Below, one piece after another: positions 21,241-32,815 of a stretch of 64,000 bases of DNA. Source of the stretch: Adiantum capillus-veneris (Eukaryota; Streptophyta; Polypodiopsida; Polypodiales; Pteridaceae); the NCBI GenBank assembly GCA_014529385.2, contig CM043966.1, positions 35,936,739 to 36,000,738 of the forward strand, written 5' to 3'. Each line of letters starts with the position of its first letter. Position 1 is the first letter of the stretch. A program made the translations under genes and the position numbers. The notes under the pieces were generated by a model. The model was not told the DNA's origin. It did no database searches and was given only the letters and a program-made list of their open reading frames with translations.

Positions 21241-22450
21241 AAGCTTTACAAAACCCTCTTGGCTTCATGAATATTTAGATGTCTTTCATGAATATCTCAC
21301 CTCTCTTCCTCCAAATTGAGAGATTGATCCTCATAAAATAGAGATTCTCCCAGGAAGTGAGCCAGTGTCAAAGAGACCTTATAAAATGGCACTACCAGAG
21401 GCCATTGAATTGAAAGAACAGCTTCGTCAACTTATAGAGCAGGGATCTATTAGACTGAGTAAATCAAGTTAGGGAACACCAGTACTTTTTCAAAAAAAAA
21501 GAAGGGACTTTACGACTCTGCATTGATTACAGGAGACTAAACCAGGTAACAATTAAGAACAACTATCATATCCCACGAATTGATGAATTGCTAGATAGGC
21601 TACATGGTTCCAAGGTCTTCTCAAAGATAGATCTAAGATTTGTTTATTATCAAATCAGAATAAAGAAATCAGATATTCCAAAGACAGCTTTCAATACACG
21701 ATATGGACATTTTGAGTTTATAGTCATGTCATTTGGTCTAACTAATGCTCCAGCTACATTCAATAGATTGATGTAGGATATTTTCAGGCCGTACCTAGAT
21801 GACTTTGTTCTTGTCTTCTTTGATGATATTCTAATCTACTCAAAGGATGAAGAAGAACATGAAGTACACCTGAGAAAGGTATTGGATATTCTTTAAGATC
21901 ACAAGCTATATGCAAAAATGTGCAAGTATGCATTTTTCACTCCAAGGATTGAGTATTTGGAATTTATTGTTTCGCATGAAGAAATCTCAGTGGACCCTGC
22001 TAAAGTTCAAGACATTGTTGAATGGCCACAGTCATCAAATGCAAGTGAGCTTAGAGGATTCTTGGGAATCACAGGATGGTATAGAATCTTTATAAAGGAT
22101 TATGCAGTGATTGTTGTACCCTTGACCAATCTTCTGAAGAAAGGAGTGAAGATAAGCTGGGAACCAGTACACCAAGAAAGATTTGATCAACTTAAGCAGT
22201 ATGTGACTACAACACTGTGCTTAAAGCTACCAGAATTCAATCAGGCCTTTGAAGTTGTCACTGATGCTAGTGGAATCACAGTTGGAGGAGTATTAGTTCA
22301 AGAAGGCATACCAATAGCTTTCACCTCACGTAAGCTTAAGGTTCATGAAAAGAACTACCCCACCTATGACCTTGAACTATTGGCAATCATTCACGCTCTG
22401 CAGCTATGGAGACACTACTTATTGGAAAGGAAGTTTCAACTCATATAACC
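21241..22450 (+). pseudogene. Chromovirus reverse transcriptase and RNase H
   Basis: Frames give [40 protein letters not shown], a SKIDL(R)xxYYQIR motif, [21 protein letters not shown] and the polymerase motif FFDDILIYS at about 21816-21840. The connection and RNase H follow (21918-22448, open for 176 codons): RGFLGITGWYRIFIKDYA, VVTDASGITVGGVLVQEG and YDLELLAIIHAL. Stops lie at 21469, 21776 and 21894, and one follows RNase H at 22446. FFDD replaces the more usual F/YVDD. Copy dead, identity certain. Confidence 0.93.
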
Positions 22451-22603
22451 AACTATAAGAGCTTAAAATGGATTTTCACCCAAGCAACCTTGACTATGTG
22501 ATAAAGGCGATAGGTAGAACTTTTGCAAGAGTTTAACTTTGATATTATCTATTATCTCGAAAAAGAAAACGCGATTGCAAATTCACTCAGTTGAAAACCC
22601 TTT

Positions 22604-23606
22604 TTGAGTCTCATATCTATACCCAACAACCCAATCATTGAAAAGATTAAGGAAGTTGTATTATCTGATCCGGAGTACCAAATTAAGTTTAACCTTGTTC
22701 GATCTGAGGATTCAAAAAATATACCTTCATTGTTACACTTCTCACATGATGGACCTTGTCTCTATTATAGAGATAGGTTATGTGTACCAAAGGACTCTAA
22801 CTTAAGAAAGGCTATCTTATTTAAGGCCCATGATAGCCCTACTTCAGGACACCCAAGATATGCGAAGACTCTCAATGCCGTACGGAAAAGTTTCTATTGG
22901 ATTGGGCAAAAAGCATATGTACTTTGCTATGTTCGTCAATGCTTGACATGCCAAAGGATTAAAGCTGAGAGAGTTAAACTTCTTGGTAAACTTCAACCAT
23001 TGGACATTCCCCAAATGAAGTGGGAGTGTATAATTATGGACTTCATCATTGGATTACCTACGGTACAAGGAGATTATAATTCACTAATGGTAGTTGTTGA
23101 CCTACTCACAAAGATTGTGCATCTCATACCGGTCAAGTCAACTTTTACCGCCTCTGACATTGCACGACCATTTGTTAAAGAGATTTTCAAATTGCATGGA
23201 TTGCCCAAACGGATTGTAAGCGATCAAGATGTGAATTTCACTTCAAACTTTTGGACCTCACTCTTCAAGGCAATTGGGACAGAGTTAAACTTTAGTACTG
23301 CATACCATCCTCAATCATATGGTCAAATAGAATGAGTCAACCAAGTCATCAAAGATGTTCTTAGAGAAAATTGCAGTAGAGAACCTAAGCGATGGATTCA
23401 AATTTTACCTCTAGTGGAGTATGCTTACAATGCTTCTCAACATCAAAGCATTGGTATTACCATTTTGTGCCTTGTATGGTCAAGAATGTGTACTCAACTT
23501 TTTTGACCCTACCATCAGAGTTGAAGCGTCTAAGAAGATGCTAGAAGAAATGGAAAATCAAACAAAAGCCATCCTAAAAGATATTCAGGCAGCTCAAGAT
23601 CGTTAA
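22604..23606 (+). pseudogene. Chromovirus integrase
   Basis: The open frame 22604-23335 has the zinc finger (HDSPTSGHPRYAKTLNAV, then CLTCQ) and the catalytic core, with Asp in IIMDFIIGLP, Asp in RIVSDQDVNF and Glu at GQIE, where a TGA immediately follows (23333). The same protein continues as VNQVIKDVLREN and PLVEYAYNASQH until a frameshift near 23450. Function in the family is cDNA insertion. Core residues are all readable but the chain is interrupted. Confidence 0.92.
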
Positions 23607-23629
23607 AAGCAGTATGCGGATAGTAAGAG

Positions 23630-24035
23630 ATCCAAGAGAAGATTCAAAGAAGGTGACAAGGTTTTTCTTCGGATTCATCCAAATAGAAGTACCTTATCAC
23701 TTGGAAAGTACAAGAAGCTTAGTCCACGTTATTGTGGCCCTTACGAAGTGATCAAGTGTATAGGAATCCAAGCTTACAAGTTGAAGTTGCCAGCTCACAT
23801 CAAAGTCCACAATGCATTTCATGTAAGCTTATTAAAACCCTATATTCACAGTGATGATCAGCACCTTAATGATAAACAAATTATCATGCCTACTCAAAAT
23901 ATCTAGGAGCTTCAACCTTCTAGAATTTAGAGACTCGAGAGACGATTCTTTAAAACAGAGCTCTCATAGAATACCTTGTTCAGTGGCAGGACTATCCTGA
24001 AGAATATGCAACATGGGAAGATGAGCCACCCTAAA
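23630..24035 (+). pseudogene. Integrase C-terminus and chromodomain
   Basis: FKEGDKVFLRIHPNRSTLSL, KLSPRYCGPYEVIK and HNAFHVSLLKPYI (about 23640-23840) are the GPY/F-type C-terminal module. At 23961-24028, in another frame, the sequence reads LIEYLVQWQDYPEEYATWE, a chromodomain. Chromodomains tether this lineage to histone marks and identify a chromovirus. TAG stops at 23905 and 23929 and a frameshift interrupt it. Confidence 0.88.
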
Positions 24036-24073
24036 GAAGGACAATCCTCACGATAAGGACATCTCGAACCCCT

Positions 24074-24086
24074 AAGTTGGGGAGAT
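24074..24086 (+). other. Polypurine tract
   Basis: AAGTTGGGGAGAT lies immediately before the 3' LTR start TGTAATG and matches the usual gypsy polypurine tract. Confidence 0.8.
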
Positions 24087-26164
24087 TGTAATGTACCCAA
24101 CATTTTTCAATAAAAGTATTTCATTTACTTTGCAAATATTTAAGGTTCGTATTTTACTAAGTCAAAGAGCATTCTAGTGGAACAATTGGATTGAAAATCG
24201 GACTCTAGAACAACTAATTATGACCCTTATTCACTTGAAAACAATAGGTTGATGGGAAACTTAAGCCTCAAGATTGCATCTAAAGATAAGAGCTGACCTT
24301 TTAGGAAAGAGAGAGCAATTTTAGGAAAGGATGAGTAATTTTAGAAGAGGAGTAGGAGAAGTACTTTTCGAAAAGAAAGAGTCTTTTTAGCAAAGAGAGG
24401 AGGAGTTTAGTTTAGAGCTCTTTTCTTGGAAGCCAAGCTTCTTCTTAAAGACTAGAATTCATGCATCGGAATCCGTGTCCACAAAAAAAAAAAAACGAAC
24501 ATGCACGAACTTATCTCTCTTTACTTCCCTCTATTCTTAGCTTGTGATTTTGGCCTTGAGAGCCTATATAAAGACTCCTCTCCCTTCACTTTGAAGACAC
24601 ACACTCTGAGAAGCGAAAGCTCTCTTGCCTTGACGTTGGAGTTACCTCTCTCTCTCTCAAGCTCTTACCTTCAACCCACCTCCATCTCCAACTCTTTTTC
24701 TAACATCATTGTGTTGCTTCTCAAATTCTTGAGTCTCTTTCTCACTTTCTTCCTTCTCTTTCACGATATACGATGGCCCCGAAGTGAGTGACGTGAAGCT
24801 CGATGGACGCTCATGTTGCTCCACCTCCAAGAAAGGTGCAAAGGAAGGCATCAACTACTCCAAACGTTGTCAAGCAGAGGTATTGGTTGCGGAAGAAGTC
24901 GAAGCCGTCCAACCTCAACCACGAGAGGTAGTCGAATGTATTGCTAATCCGGTAAGATAAATTTATAATTTTGCATCACTATACATGATGACGGGTAAGT
25001 CAAGACTAAGAATTTTCCTAAACTGTCAAAGAAACGTGATTATATCACAAGAAACAAGCATATGATTTCATAGAGTAGTGAAAGGATTGTTCGAATAATG
25101 GTTACGGTTTGATAATTGTCTCTGTTTGATATTAGAAGTTGGGTAATCGTGTTTGAGAAATCACTTAAAAAAAACAATTGCTAAAAAAAAATATTGTTTC
25201 CAGATGGAACTCGCAGTTAGCAAAGTGATTCCGCGGTTAGCGGAGATTAAGCTGAGGTTATCAGCTCTCTTTTTGTCTCTTGTACTTAGCAAGATACCTT
25301 GCGGTTAGCGAGATGTTCCCTTGCGGTTAGCGACTAGGAAAGTATGCGTATTTTGCGGTTAGCAAATAAGTAAATCCTTTGCAAAGGCTCTATTGGTTAG
25401 ATAGAGAAAGTCCATTGGTAGCGGCAAACTCTTAAGAATAATTAAAAGATTCATTTTTGTTGAATTATAAGACTGTCTTCATTAGACCATGTTTGAGAAA
25501 GAAATGTTTTGGTGATGTTTGAAGGGCTGGATGAAACAACATGTGCCTGGAATTTAGAAAAAGAACATTGTTTGTATATATAAAACAGTGTGGTAGTAAT
25601 TAGAAAACAAGCTAAAAAGTGTGAATGTGGGGTGGAAAGTGGGGGTTGGCTCAAGTTGCCAGTCAAGGATGGGTGGTCTCGATTAGTCGAGAAACTCTCC
25701 ATTACCTCTTATTAAGAGAAGTGAAATTAGAGACTCGTTGTGCCAAGAGGCGAGATGTTTCAAATCTACGTGCCCCTGAAAGCTATGGACTCAATCAATC
25801 GGGTACTTTTCACAAGATTACTAATTAGTTTAAACTAAGTCTCATATCATATTTATGGTTTATGGATGGTGGCCATGCCTCTTAAACGTGGGGATAAAGG
25901 CGTTGTATATGGATTCTAAATATGTCAATGAGATTTCATCTTTATGTTAGGAAGTAGTTTTTTTTAGAAGCCTTGATTTATCGACCTGGCTTGTGATGCA
26001 TGACCCTTATTAACCACGAACATGATGGATAGAGGACTTCCTCTCTTCTGTTGCTCGTATCTCTACTTTGTGGAAACGGAGTAGGGTGTCGTCAACAGAG
26101 AAGGAGGATAAAGGAAGGCCATCTATCAAGTCGCCCCAATCTTCTCGGGGTTGGGGACCTCACA
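24087..26164 (+). repeat. 3' LTR of chromovirus (2078 bp)
   Basis: TGTAATGTACCC...CTCACA, with TG/CA ends. It repeats the truncated left LTR, including the TATA box at 24562-24575 and the mini-repeat cluster at 25209-25365. The next five bases (AATCG/ATCGT) have no partner on the left because that end is deleted. Confidence 0.9.
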
Positions 26165-26189
26165 ATCGTTGGCTATTGAAGGATGTAAT

Positions 26190-27470
26190 GAAGAGATTGC
26201 TAACTTGCAATCAGCCTCCTCTCAATGTGTTGTGGATACCATGTCCACTCCAGTATTTCAAAAATTGCATGAGAATCTTTTGCTACAGCTAGATAATTGT
26301 GCAGGAAAGAATAAGAATCGATATTAATATTGCATACTTGTCCTTGCTAGTAGCAAAAGATGTTTTCAAAACCGTGTATTTGGGATTTTTAATGGTCAGT
26401 CATACACATGAGGACATAGATGCAATGTTTACTAGGTTCTTAGAGAGGTTGCGAATAGAAATGACATTCACTTTTCCACATTTAACGAAACATTTCCAAA
26501 AATGTGAAAGCTCGGCTCCGGCATCATTTCTGATGACACAAGTTCCTGACTTCAAACCATTTGTTAAAGGGTAAATGTGTGATGGATAGGATGCTCTAGT
26601 TGGACACTCTAAGCCACTTCAATTTTGTTTCTATATGCAAGATGAAATCCCAGTAATGCAGTACAAAATTCACCCCAAATCACTTAATTGGATGCCAAGG
26701 GAGTCAGGAATTGAATTGTGAAAAAAAAGATGCTCAATGGAAACCAAAACTACCAGCAGGCTCTCCATATGTGGTGCCTATAGCAGACTGTGTGAGGGAT
26801 AGTCCACTGGTTATTCAAGGGATTAAGACATATCTTGACTTCTGGAAAAGATATTATGTCTTAAAGGGAAAGGACCATGATTCTACAAAATACATGGAGC
26901 AAGTTATTTTTTATTGGCAAAACATAATTAATGAGCTTGAACAACCAACCAATAAACAAAGTGGTGAATATACATCATTTTGACCGAAGACTACAAGGAG
27001 TCATCGAATGGAACAGATAGAGGAGGACAAAGATGAGTTTCAGGGATATGAAGGATTGAATGTTTACTATGTTGGTCCTCAAAGTGCAAGGCCACAGGAA
27101 GCTTTTAAGCCTCAATTGATTTAAGAAAACGGGATTTTATTCTTGTGGGACCCGCAGATCCAAAATATCCTATATGGCTAGGAGATGCAGAGTCAGACGT
27201 TGATGTGGATAGCTCATCCTTAACTATAAGAAAGTGTTCATTCAATATTGCACGAAAACATCAAAAAAGAAATCCTTCAATCCAGGAACAATACGACAAT
27301 TGTTGGAAAAAGAATTGGTGCTGCAATATTGCTAACCTTAAGGGTTGGGAGTGTATTGACGCACTTGTGTGGTCATGGACTCCAAGGGCTGGAAGATTTG
27401 CATAAGCAATTAAGATCCCATCCAATGTCGTGGAGAAGGCACAAGGTAGCTTAATAGGAGAAAATGAATA
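26190..27470 (+). pseudogene. DUF7869-like transposon-associated protein, broken
   Basis: In separate frames the stretch encodes LLLQLDNCAGKNKNRY (about 26270-26320), YLSLLVAKDVFKTVYLGFLM with SHTHEDIDAMFTRFLERLR (26335-26460), YKIHPKSLNWMPRESG, and VVPIADCVRDSPLVIQGIK with YLDFWKRYYVLKG (26770-26890). The paired DN-NKNR and GHTHxDID motifs are what I know from plant DUF7869 proteins, a family without proven function that is often repeated and transposon-linked. Frameshift near 26320 and stops near 26575, 26721 and 26984. A Ser replaces the Gly of GHTH. Whether it belonged to the downstream Helitron or to another element is open. Confidence 0.65.
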
Positions 27471-27755
27471 GCATTTCATATTCATATCTTGGAGTTTTTA
27501 TCATTTTTCATGTCCATGTATGATTTTATGAGATGCTTATTAACACCAACATGAAAATAAACTTTTAATGAGAAAAAAGGTGTTTCTCAACACCACCATT
27601 TTCTTGAGAATCTATCTCTTTGTTAATGTAGTACAAGGACTAAACAACAAAAAGAAAATCTACCCAAATCAAACGGGAAATAGGACTACATAGGCATTGA
27701 AATCAATCCCAAAGCTGTGGAATTTTCCCATTTCATCTAAAATGGTGTTCTTCCC
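27471..27755. other. Non-coding stretch
   Basis: AT-rich stretch between two coding relics; no domain or motif recognised. Confidence 0.5.
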
Positions 27756-28440
27756 TTGCAGTTGAGTTTTGTGAACTCTCGCAAAGATGAGTGCCAACAA
27801 TTGCTTCAAGAGATGGTTGTTAATGGACCTGTAATGTGCGTTGCAAGAAACATTGCTACATTCCTCAATAAACCCAACACCTTGTCAACATTGGACGTTA
27901 CAATTCTAGTGCCAGTTCATAGTGCGTGCCTAAGACAAGAGGTTGCTAGTGTGTTTCAAGTTCAAACAAAAGTTTGGGCTACAACCGTGAGGTGTGCTCA
28001 CATAAGATAAAGTGATATACTACATGTGACTTCTCTCGTTTCCTTATGTAATTAACTTGTGCAAGTTGTTGGCACGCTTCGGTTTGTGAACTTCAACAGT
28101 GTGCTATTGGAGAAGCATTGTTCAAATTGTAAATCCACAAAAGTGTATAGTCTTAAGCAAGCATCTTATTGTGGATATTGTAATAACAAAACCATGATAA
28201 TCACAACACCAAAGTTGGAAGCACGTATTACAATGAAAGACAAAAAGATTCTTGATGTGCAAGTCATTGGTGCAGTAGTGGATTTAGTACTTGCATTAGA
28301 TAGAAACTTCAACCAGATTTACATTGGCTCTGTTTCTGAGGCAAGAGATACCTTGGCAATAAGCTCACTCTTTGGTTGCTTCAAAATCAATGCAGGCGGG
28401 CATGTAGTGGCATATGAACATGAACCTTATTTTTATGAAT
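27756..28440 (+). pseudogene. C4 zinc-ribbon, RPA-like single-strand-binding relic
   Basis: One frame (27756-28010 and 28059-28440, two stops between) encodes about 210 residues with a zinc ribbon CX2CX13CX2C (HCSNC...SYCGYC, about 28118-28180). A strand-rich stretch with RITMKDKKILDVQVIG follows. This spacing and order resemble the zinc-ribbon OB domain of the large RPA subunit. Plant Helitrons often carry RPA-like genes, and a Helitron replication protein follows 1.2 kb downstream, so I infer it is part of that element. The frame runs on into a CT repeat and loses meaning after 28440. Confidence 0.5.
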
Positions 28441-28607
28441 GTTCACTTACCATTTTTAGCTATTTTTATTTTTGCATGCTTGTTGTACCTGCATATTCAG
28501 ATCAAAGCTACGCTTCCATCCTCTACTTCTTTGTAACATGCTTTTGCACACTTTTGGTTGTGCTTCTAACTATTGTCCACTTTGTGCTTGCGTTGAAAAT
28601 TCAAAGC

Positions 28608-28663
<56 letters not shown>

Positions 28664-28732
28664 ATATATATATATATATATATGTCTACAAAAAAATACA
28701 ATTAGACATACACAAATACAAAAAACAATCTT

Positions 28733-28778
<46 letters not shown>

Positions 28779-29017
28779 CCCCCCCCACAAACAACTAAGT
28801 ACATAAGCAATTTGTTCAACCAATCCCATTCTCTCTCTCTATTTATATTTGTATGTATCTAACTAGTTACCTTTTTTTGTCGACTTTAAAAACCAAAAAC
28901 AAACAAAGAAACACAGTCACAGACAAAAAAAACCTCTCCCTCTCCCCCTATCTACTTTGCCCTTTTCTCATTATTTTCCTCTCTCTTTCTATCTATTCCT
29001 TACAAAAACAACACACA

Positions 29018-29073
<56 letters not shown>

Positions 29074-29298
29074 CAAAAAACTAAGTACATAAGCAATTTG
29101 TTCAACCAATCCCATTCTCTCTCTATTTATATTTGTATGTATCTACCTAGTTACCTTTTTTTGTCGACTTTAAAAACTGAAAACAAACAAAGAAACACAA
29201 TCACAAACAAAAAAAACCTCTCCCTCTCCCCCTATCTACTTTGCCCTTTTCTCATTCTTTTCCTCTCTCTTTCTATCGATTCCTTACAAAAACAGCAC

Positions 29299-29348
<50 letters not shown>

Positions 29349-29421
29349 GCTCTCGTTGTCTATCAATTAGTTTTATTTGGCTTGTTAAATGTTGTCACCT
29401 TTATTTGCATTAAGAATTTGA

Positions 29422-29507
<86 letters not shown>

Positions 29508-29617
29508 ATATACATAGACAAACACACAGATACTTACACATCCATATGTGCATACATACATGCACATACACATACAAATAGAAAGAAACAAACACACACA
29601 TCCGATTTTCCATACCC
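28441..29617. repeat. Microsatellite belt with 286-bp tandem duplication
   Basis: CT runs lie at 28612-28652, 28738-28776, 29021-29071, 29301-29344 and 29425-29468, with TA at 28661-28682, poly-C at 28777-28787 and CA at 29469-29501. A unit containing CTAAGTACATAAGCAATTTG starts at 28795 and again at 29081, including the GTCGAC-containing segment and the following CT run. ORFs here are SLSLSL artefacts. Confidence 0.9.
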
Positions 29618-30671
29618 ATGGAGAATCCTACTAATATTCAAAAAGAGATAGACGTTGACATGATATTTATGGAGACACATCCTTTTAATTACCAATTGTT
29701 TCTAGAGCTCCATGATATATTGCAAACAAACTTAAGTTTTGAATCATTTAGGCTTATCAGGTCACAATGCCTTTTTGAGAACTATTTAACAAATTTTGTC
29801 ACACAATCTTCCGCTTCCTTATTCTTTGGATCAGAATTGGGCTCATCAACTGAAAGCACTGTGGGAGCATTGCACAGTTTAATGCTTTATATGAAACTTG
29901 CAAAACATCAATGAGTCTCACAATGGAGGTCATTAATATTTTTGCTCACAAATTTGAAGAAGCACTTGCCATGATCCTTCATAATGCTACAATTGGACAA
30001 AGGAAACAACAAGTAGTTGGGAAATCACATCAACAATTTCAAAAAGGACTTCTAATTATAGATGTATCTACAACGGGCTTAATATATTATGCTTTTACGA
30101 GTTTACAATCATGTTGTAAGCATGTCTGTTAAACAATCAAAGAATGTGATGCATTATCCCACTTGTGGAGACAAAAGGTGAATAAACCCGCTACTCAAAT
30201 CGTGGATCTATTGATTGAAAAGCAACCACTTTGTGTCCATACACACGCTGCAATCACAACAAATTGAAAACAACTAAGACATACAAAGTCGACAGAAACT
30301 ACCTCATTGAAGCAACATCCTTTTATTCATCTACATCAGAGATCCAAGATTGTAAACAATATGTGAAGAGTATGAATGACACACCTACATATCCATGTGA
30401 AAAATGCGGCCAGTTGTTCTTCCACTCACAAGTTACACAATTGGCTCCTCCAATGTGCTTACACAATGGCGGTAGGAAGCAAAAAAGAGGTTGCTCTCTA
30501 TTCTGTTGCCGTGCATGCAAGCGCAAAATGAACAAATCCAAGGTGCCATTTGAGAGCTTTCATAGATTAAGCTTTAACGAGCCTCTGATACCAGTCATGC
30601 AACTAAACAATAACAAAGCACGCCTAGTCTCTATTCGTATACCATTTGCAAAGATTCAAGAACTAACTTAA
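29618..30671 (+). pseudogene. Helentron Rep N-terminal region, Cys-rich
   Basis: 29618-29914 starts ATGGAGAATCCT and is open for 98 codons. 29911-30132 and 30231-30671 continue with no known enzyme motif. The last piece contains YPCEKCGQLFFH, MCLHNG and SLFCCRACKRK, several Cys/His pairs that look like a zinc-binding stretch near the Rep N-terminus. It ends in RLVSIRIPFAKIQEL, the entry to the DUF6570-like region of Helitron proteins. At least two stops and a shift are seen. The role is inferred from position. Confidence 0.6.
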
Positions 30672-31900
30672 GATGGGTAATGTGGTTTGCATGGGATTGT
30701 GGTTAATGTTCTTGTGGACATTGAAAAAACACAACAAGTTCTTCCTCGCTTTATCTAGGACGAGGCTTCAGTCTTGGTGGGCATTAAGCGCAAGCTTGAG
30801 TATACACATTGCTCCTTATCTGGGCTTGTTAGATCATTATTGACACTAAAGGTCACACATGCTCTTCTTAATAGCTCTTTATATAAAAAATAAAACATAA
30901 CCATAAATGATAAATGGCTTGCACACTTACAAGAAATCTCACAGTCATCAGTCCCCCTATACACAAGCATAAATGAGATGGAGGACGAGGAAAGTACTCA
31001 CACTAATGTCATGCTACATATCATCACTATTGTTGACCAAGTTCTTGATTACAATGATAAAATTTTGCATGCCACACCATCAGAGGGGAACACGCCACTT
31101 GGTTTATTTCTTGACGAGTTCTGTGAGGAGCTTACCTTTCCTACAATCTTCTTTGGAGAGCTAGGAAATACTATCAACATGTATAAAAAAAGTTACCAAA
31201 TAATAGCAAAGTGGGAACTAATGCACAAAGATAGACGCTTTGCTCTCAATATCGAAATTTACTTTTTTAAGTCAATAAAATCATGACACAAAAAATACAA
31301 TTGTCCATTTGGATACGTCTCCGCAAAGCGAAACTTGAGGGAACAACATTGTGCACTGGAGAAGTTTGTGAAGACACAAATATAGAAAAAGTAGTCTCAT
31401 TACAACTAGGCTACAAAGATTTTGAAGCTCTTCGTACCTCCCCTGACTATAAAGAAGAATTTATATAAAAAATTTGGTATGATTCGACAGCTAGGGCCGC
31501 CAACTTTCTTTGTGACATTCTCTTCAGTGAACTGAAAAAATCATGTTAATGCATTGCAACAAATAGTTCCACTTAAACAAGATAGCAATGAAAGCAATAG
31601 CTCCTTTCGTAAATGTTTGATACGAGCAGATACAATAACTATAGCTCGCTTCTACTTTAACCACTTCATAGCCATGAAAAGAGTACTGCTTAACGACATC
31701 ACAATATGTGAAAAAATTCTAATTTATTTCTTCGTGACAAAGTTCCAAACCCGTGGTAGTCGACATGATCATGGTCTTTTATGGGTTGAACAAGCTCCTT
31801 TATTTGATCATGATATAGATGACACCATTATTGCATATGTGGACAAGTATATAAGTACAAACAGCTCCAAACTTCCATTAGACCTTTACGAAATATAGAG
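30672..31900 (+). pseudogene. Helentron Rep (HUH-like endonuclease) region
   Basis: Frames 30978-31286, 31283-31468 and 31554-31898 follow one another, with NTPLGLFLDEFCEELTFPTIFFGE, an IIAKWELMHKDRRFALN-type stretch, and FQTRGSRHDHGLLWVEQAP at about 31745-31800. The His-X-His in this wording corresponds to the HUH motif that binds the metal in Rep nickases. The middle residue is Asp, where a hydrophobic residue is typical. IAYVDKYIST follows. Rep would nick and join single strands in rolling-circle transposition. Stops lie at 30670 and 31284, and frame changes occur. Confidence 0.75.
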
Positions 31901-32815
31901 GCATCATCGTAGAAAAACTTGTCTTAAGAAAGGGAAATGTTGTCACTTTGATTTTCCAAGGTTACCCACTCCATTTAGAATCAATTTGAGCCCACTACTA
32001 ATGACTACCAAAATCAAACTATAAGTAAGAAAACTTTTAAACGCTTAAAAAACACCCTTGATAAATTGGCGCTAAAACTGCCATTTCTTTTGAAGATGGA
32101 TACAAAGCTTGCATTTGACTTTTGAAGAATACGCTTTGGCAATAACTGACACACTATCCACTCCAACAATCTTCTTGAAAAAAAATATAAAGGACATTTA
32201 CACAAACAATTGTAATGCTACGATTGCAACACTATGGGATGCAAACATTGATATTCAATTTGTTTTGAATGCACATTGTGCAGCAAGTTATTGCACATCA
32301 TACATGACAAAAATGGACAACACACTAATTGGTGCAATAAAATATCAATTTGATATTTGTGTGGCCAATAATGCAACAACAATTGAGTGACTATGCAAGG
32401 TAGGCAACACTATTCTTAACACACAACAAATTAGTGCACAACAAACATCTTACATAGCGCTATCATTACCACTCTATAGTGCAACTCGTGACTTTGTATA
32501 CATAAACACTAACCCTCATGATCAACGTGCATTTGTCCTCAGAAGAAAAACATCTCTATAAAAACTTGACTCATCCAACACAAACATATTCTTCCAAAAT
32601 ATTATTGATAAATATGCTAAAAGACCATAAAGTTTCCATCATCTATGCTTGGTTGAATATGCATCAACAATTAGCCAAGAGGAAACAACATACAAAAAAT
32701 TGTATAAAGATAAGATCATACTTTGTGAAATATAACATTCTTAAAAATCCAGAAGACCGCTACAGAGAACAATCAATTACTATGTCTCCCTTGGATCAAT
32801 AATGAGAACCAATAT
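31901..32815 (+). pseudogene. Helentron Rep C-terminal part with Tyr motif
   Basis: Includes the KNTLDKLALKLP linker, an EEYALAITDTLSTPTIFLKKN segment and, at about 32260-32315, FVLNAHCAASYCTSYMTK. The two Tyr residues spaced by three sit where the catalytic Tyr pair of Helitron Rep normally lies after the HUH motif. Further frames (32518-32802) give the Rep-helicase linker. Several stops break it. Confidence 0.65.

Larger units (their letters stand above)
18530..26164 (+). mobile_element. Chromodomain Ty3/gypsy element (chromovirus), internally deleted
   Basis: Two ~2-kb direct repeats (18530-20472 and 24087-26164) flank RT, RNase H, integrase and a chromodomain on the plus strand. The left LTR lacks about the first 145 bases present in the right one (24087-24230), so it is truncated and no target duplication can be paired. 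The gag C-terminus, zinc knuckle and protease are missing. Many TAG/TGA stops interrupt the frames. The two LTRs differ at scattered sites and small indels, so the insertion is not recent. Confidence 0.92.

Noticed and set aside
28059-28862. 267-codon ORF as one protein
   Set aside because: The front is a real zinc-ribbon relic, but everything after about 28600 is translation of CT and TA microsatellites (SLSLSL, YIYIYI).
29241-29651. 136-codon ORF rich in SLSL and THTH
   Set aside because: Pure product of CT and CA repeats; no gene.
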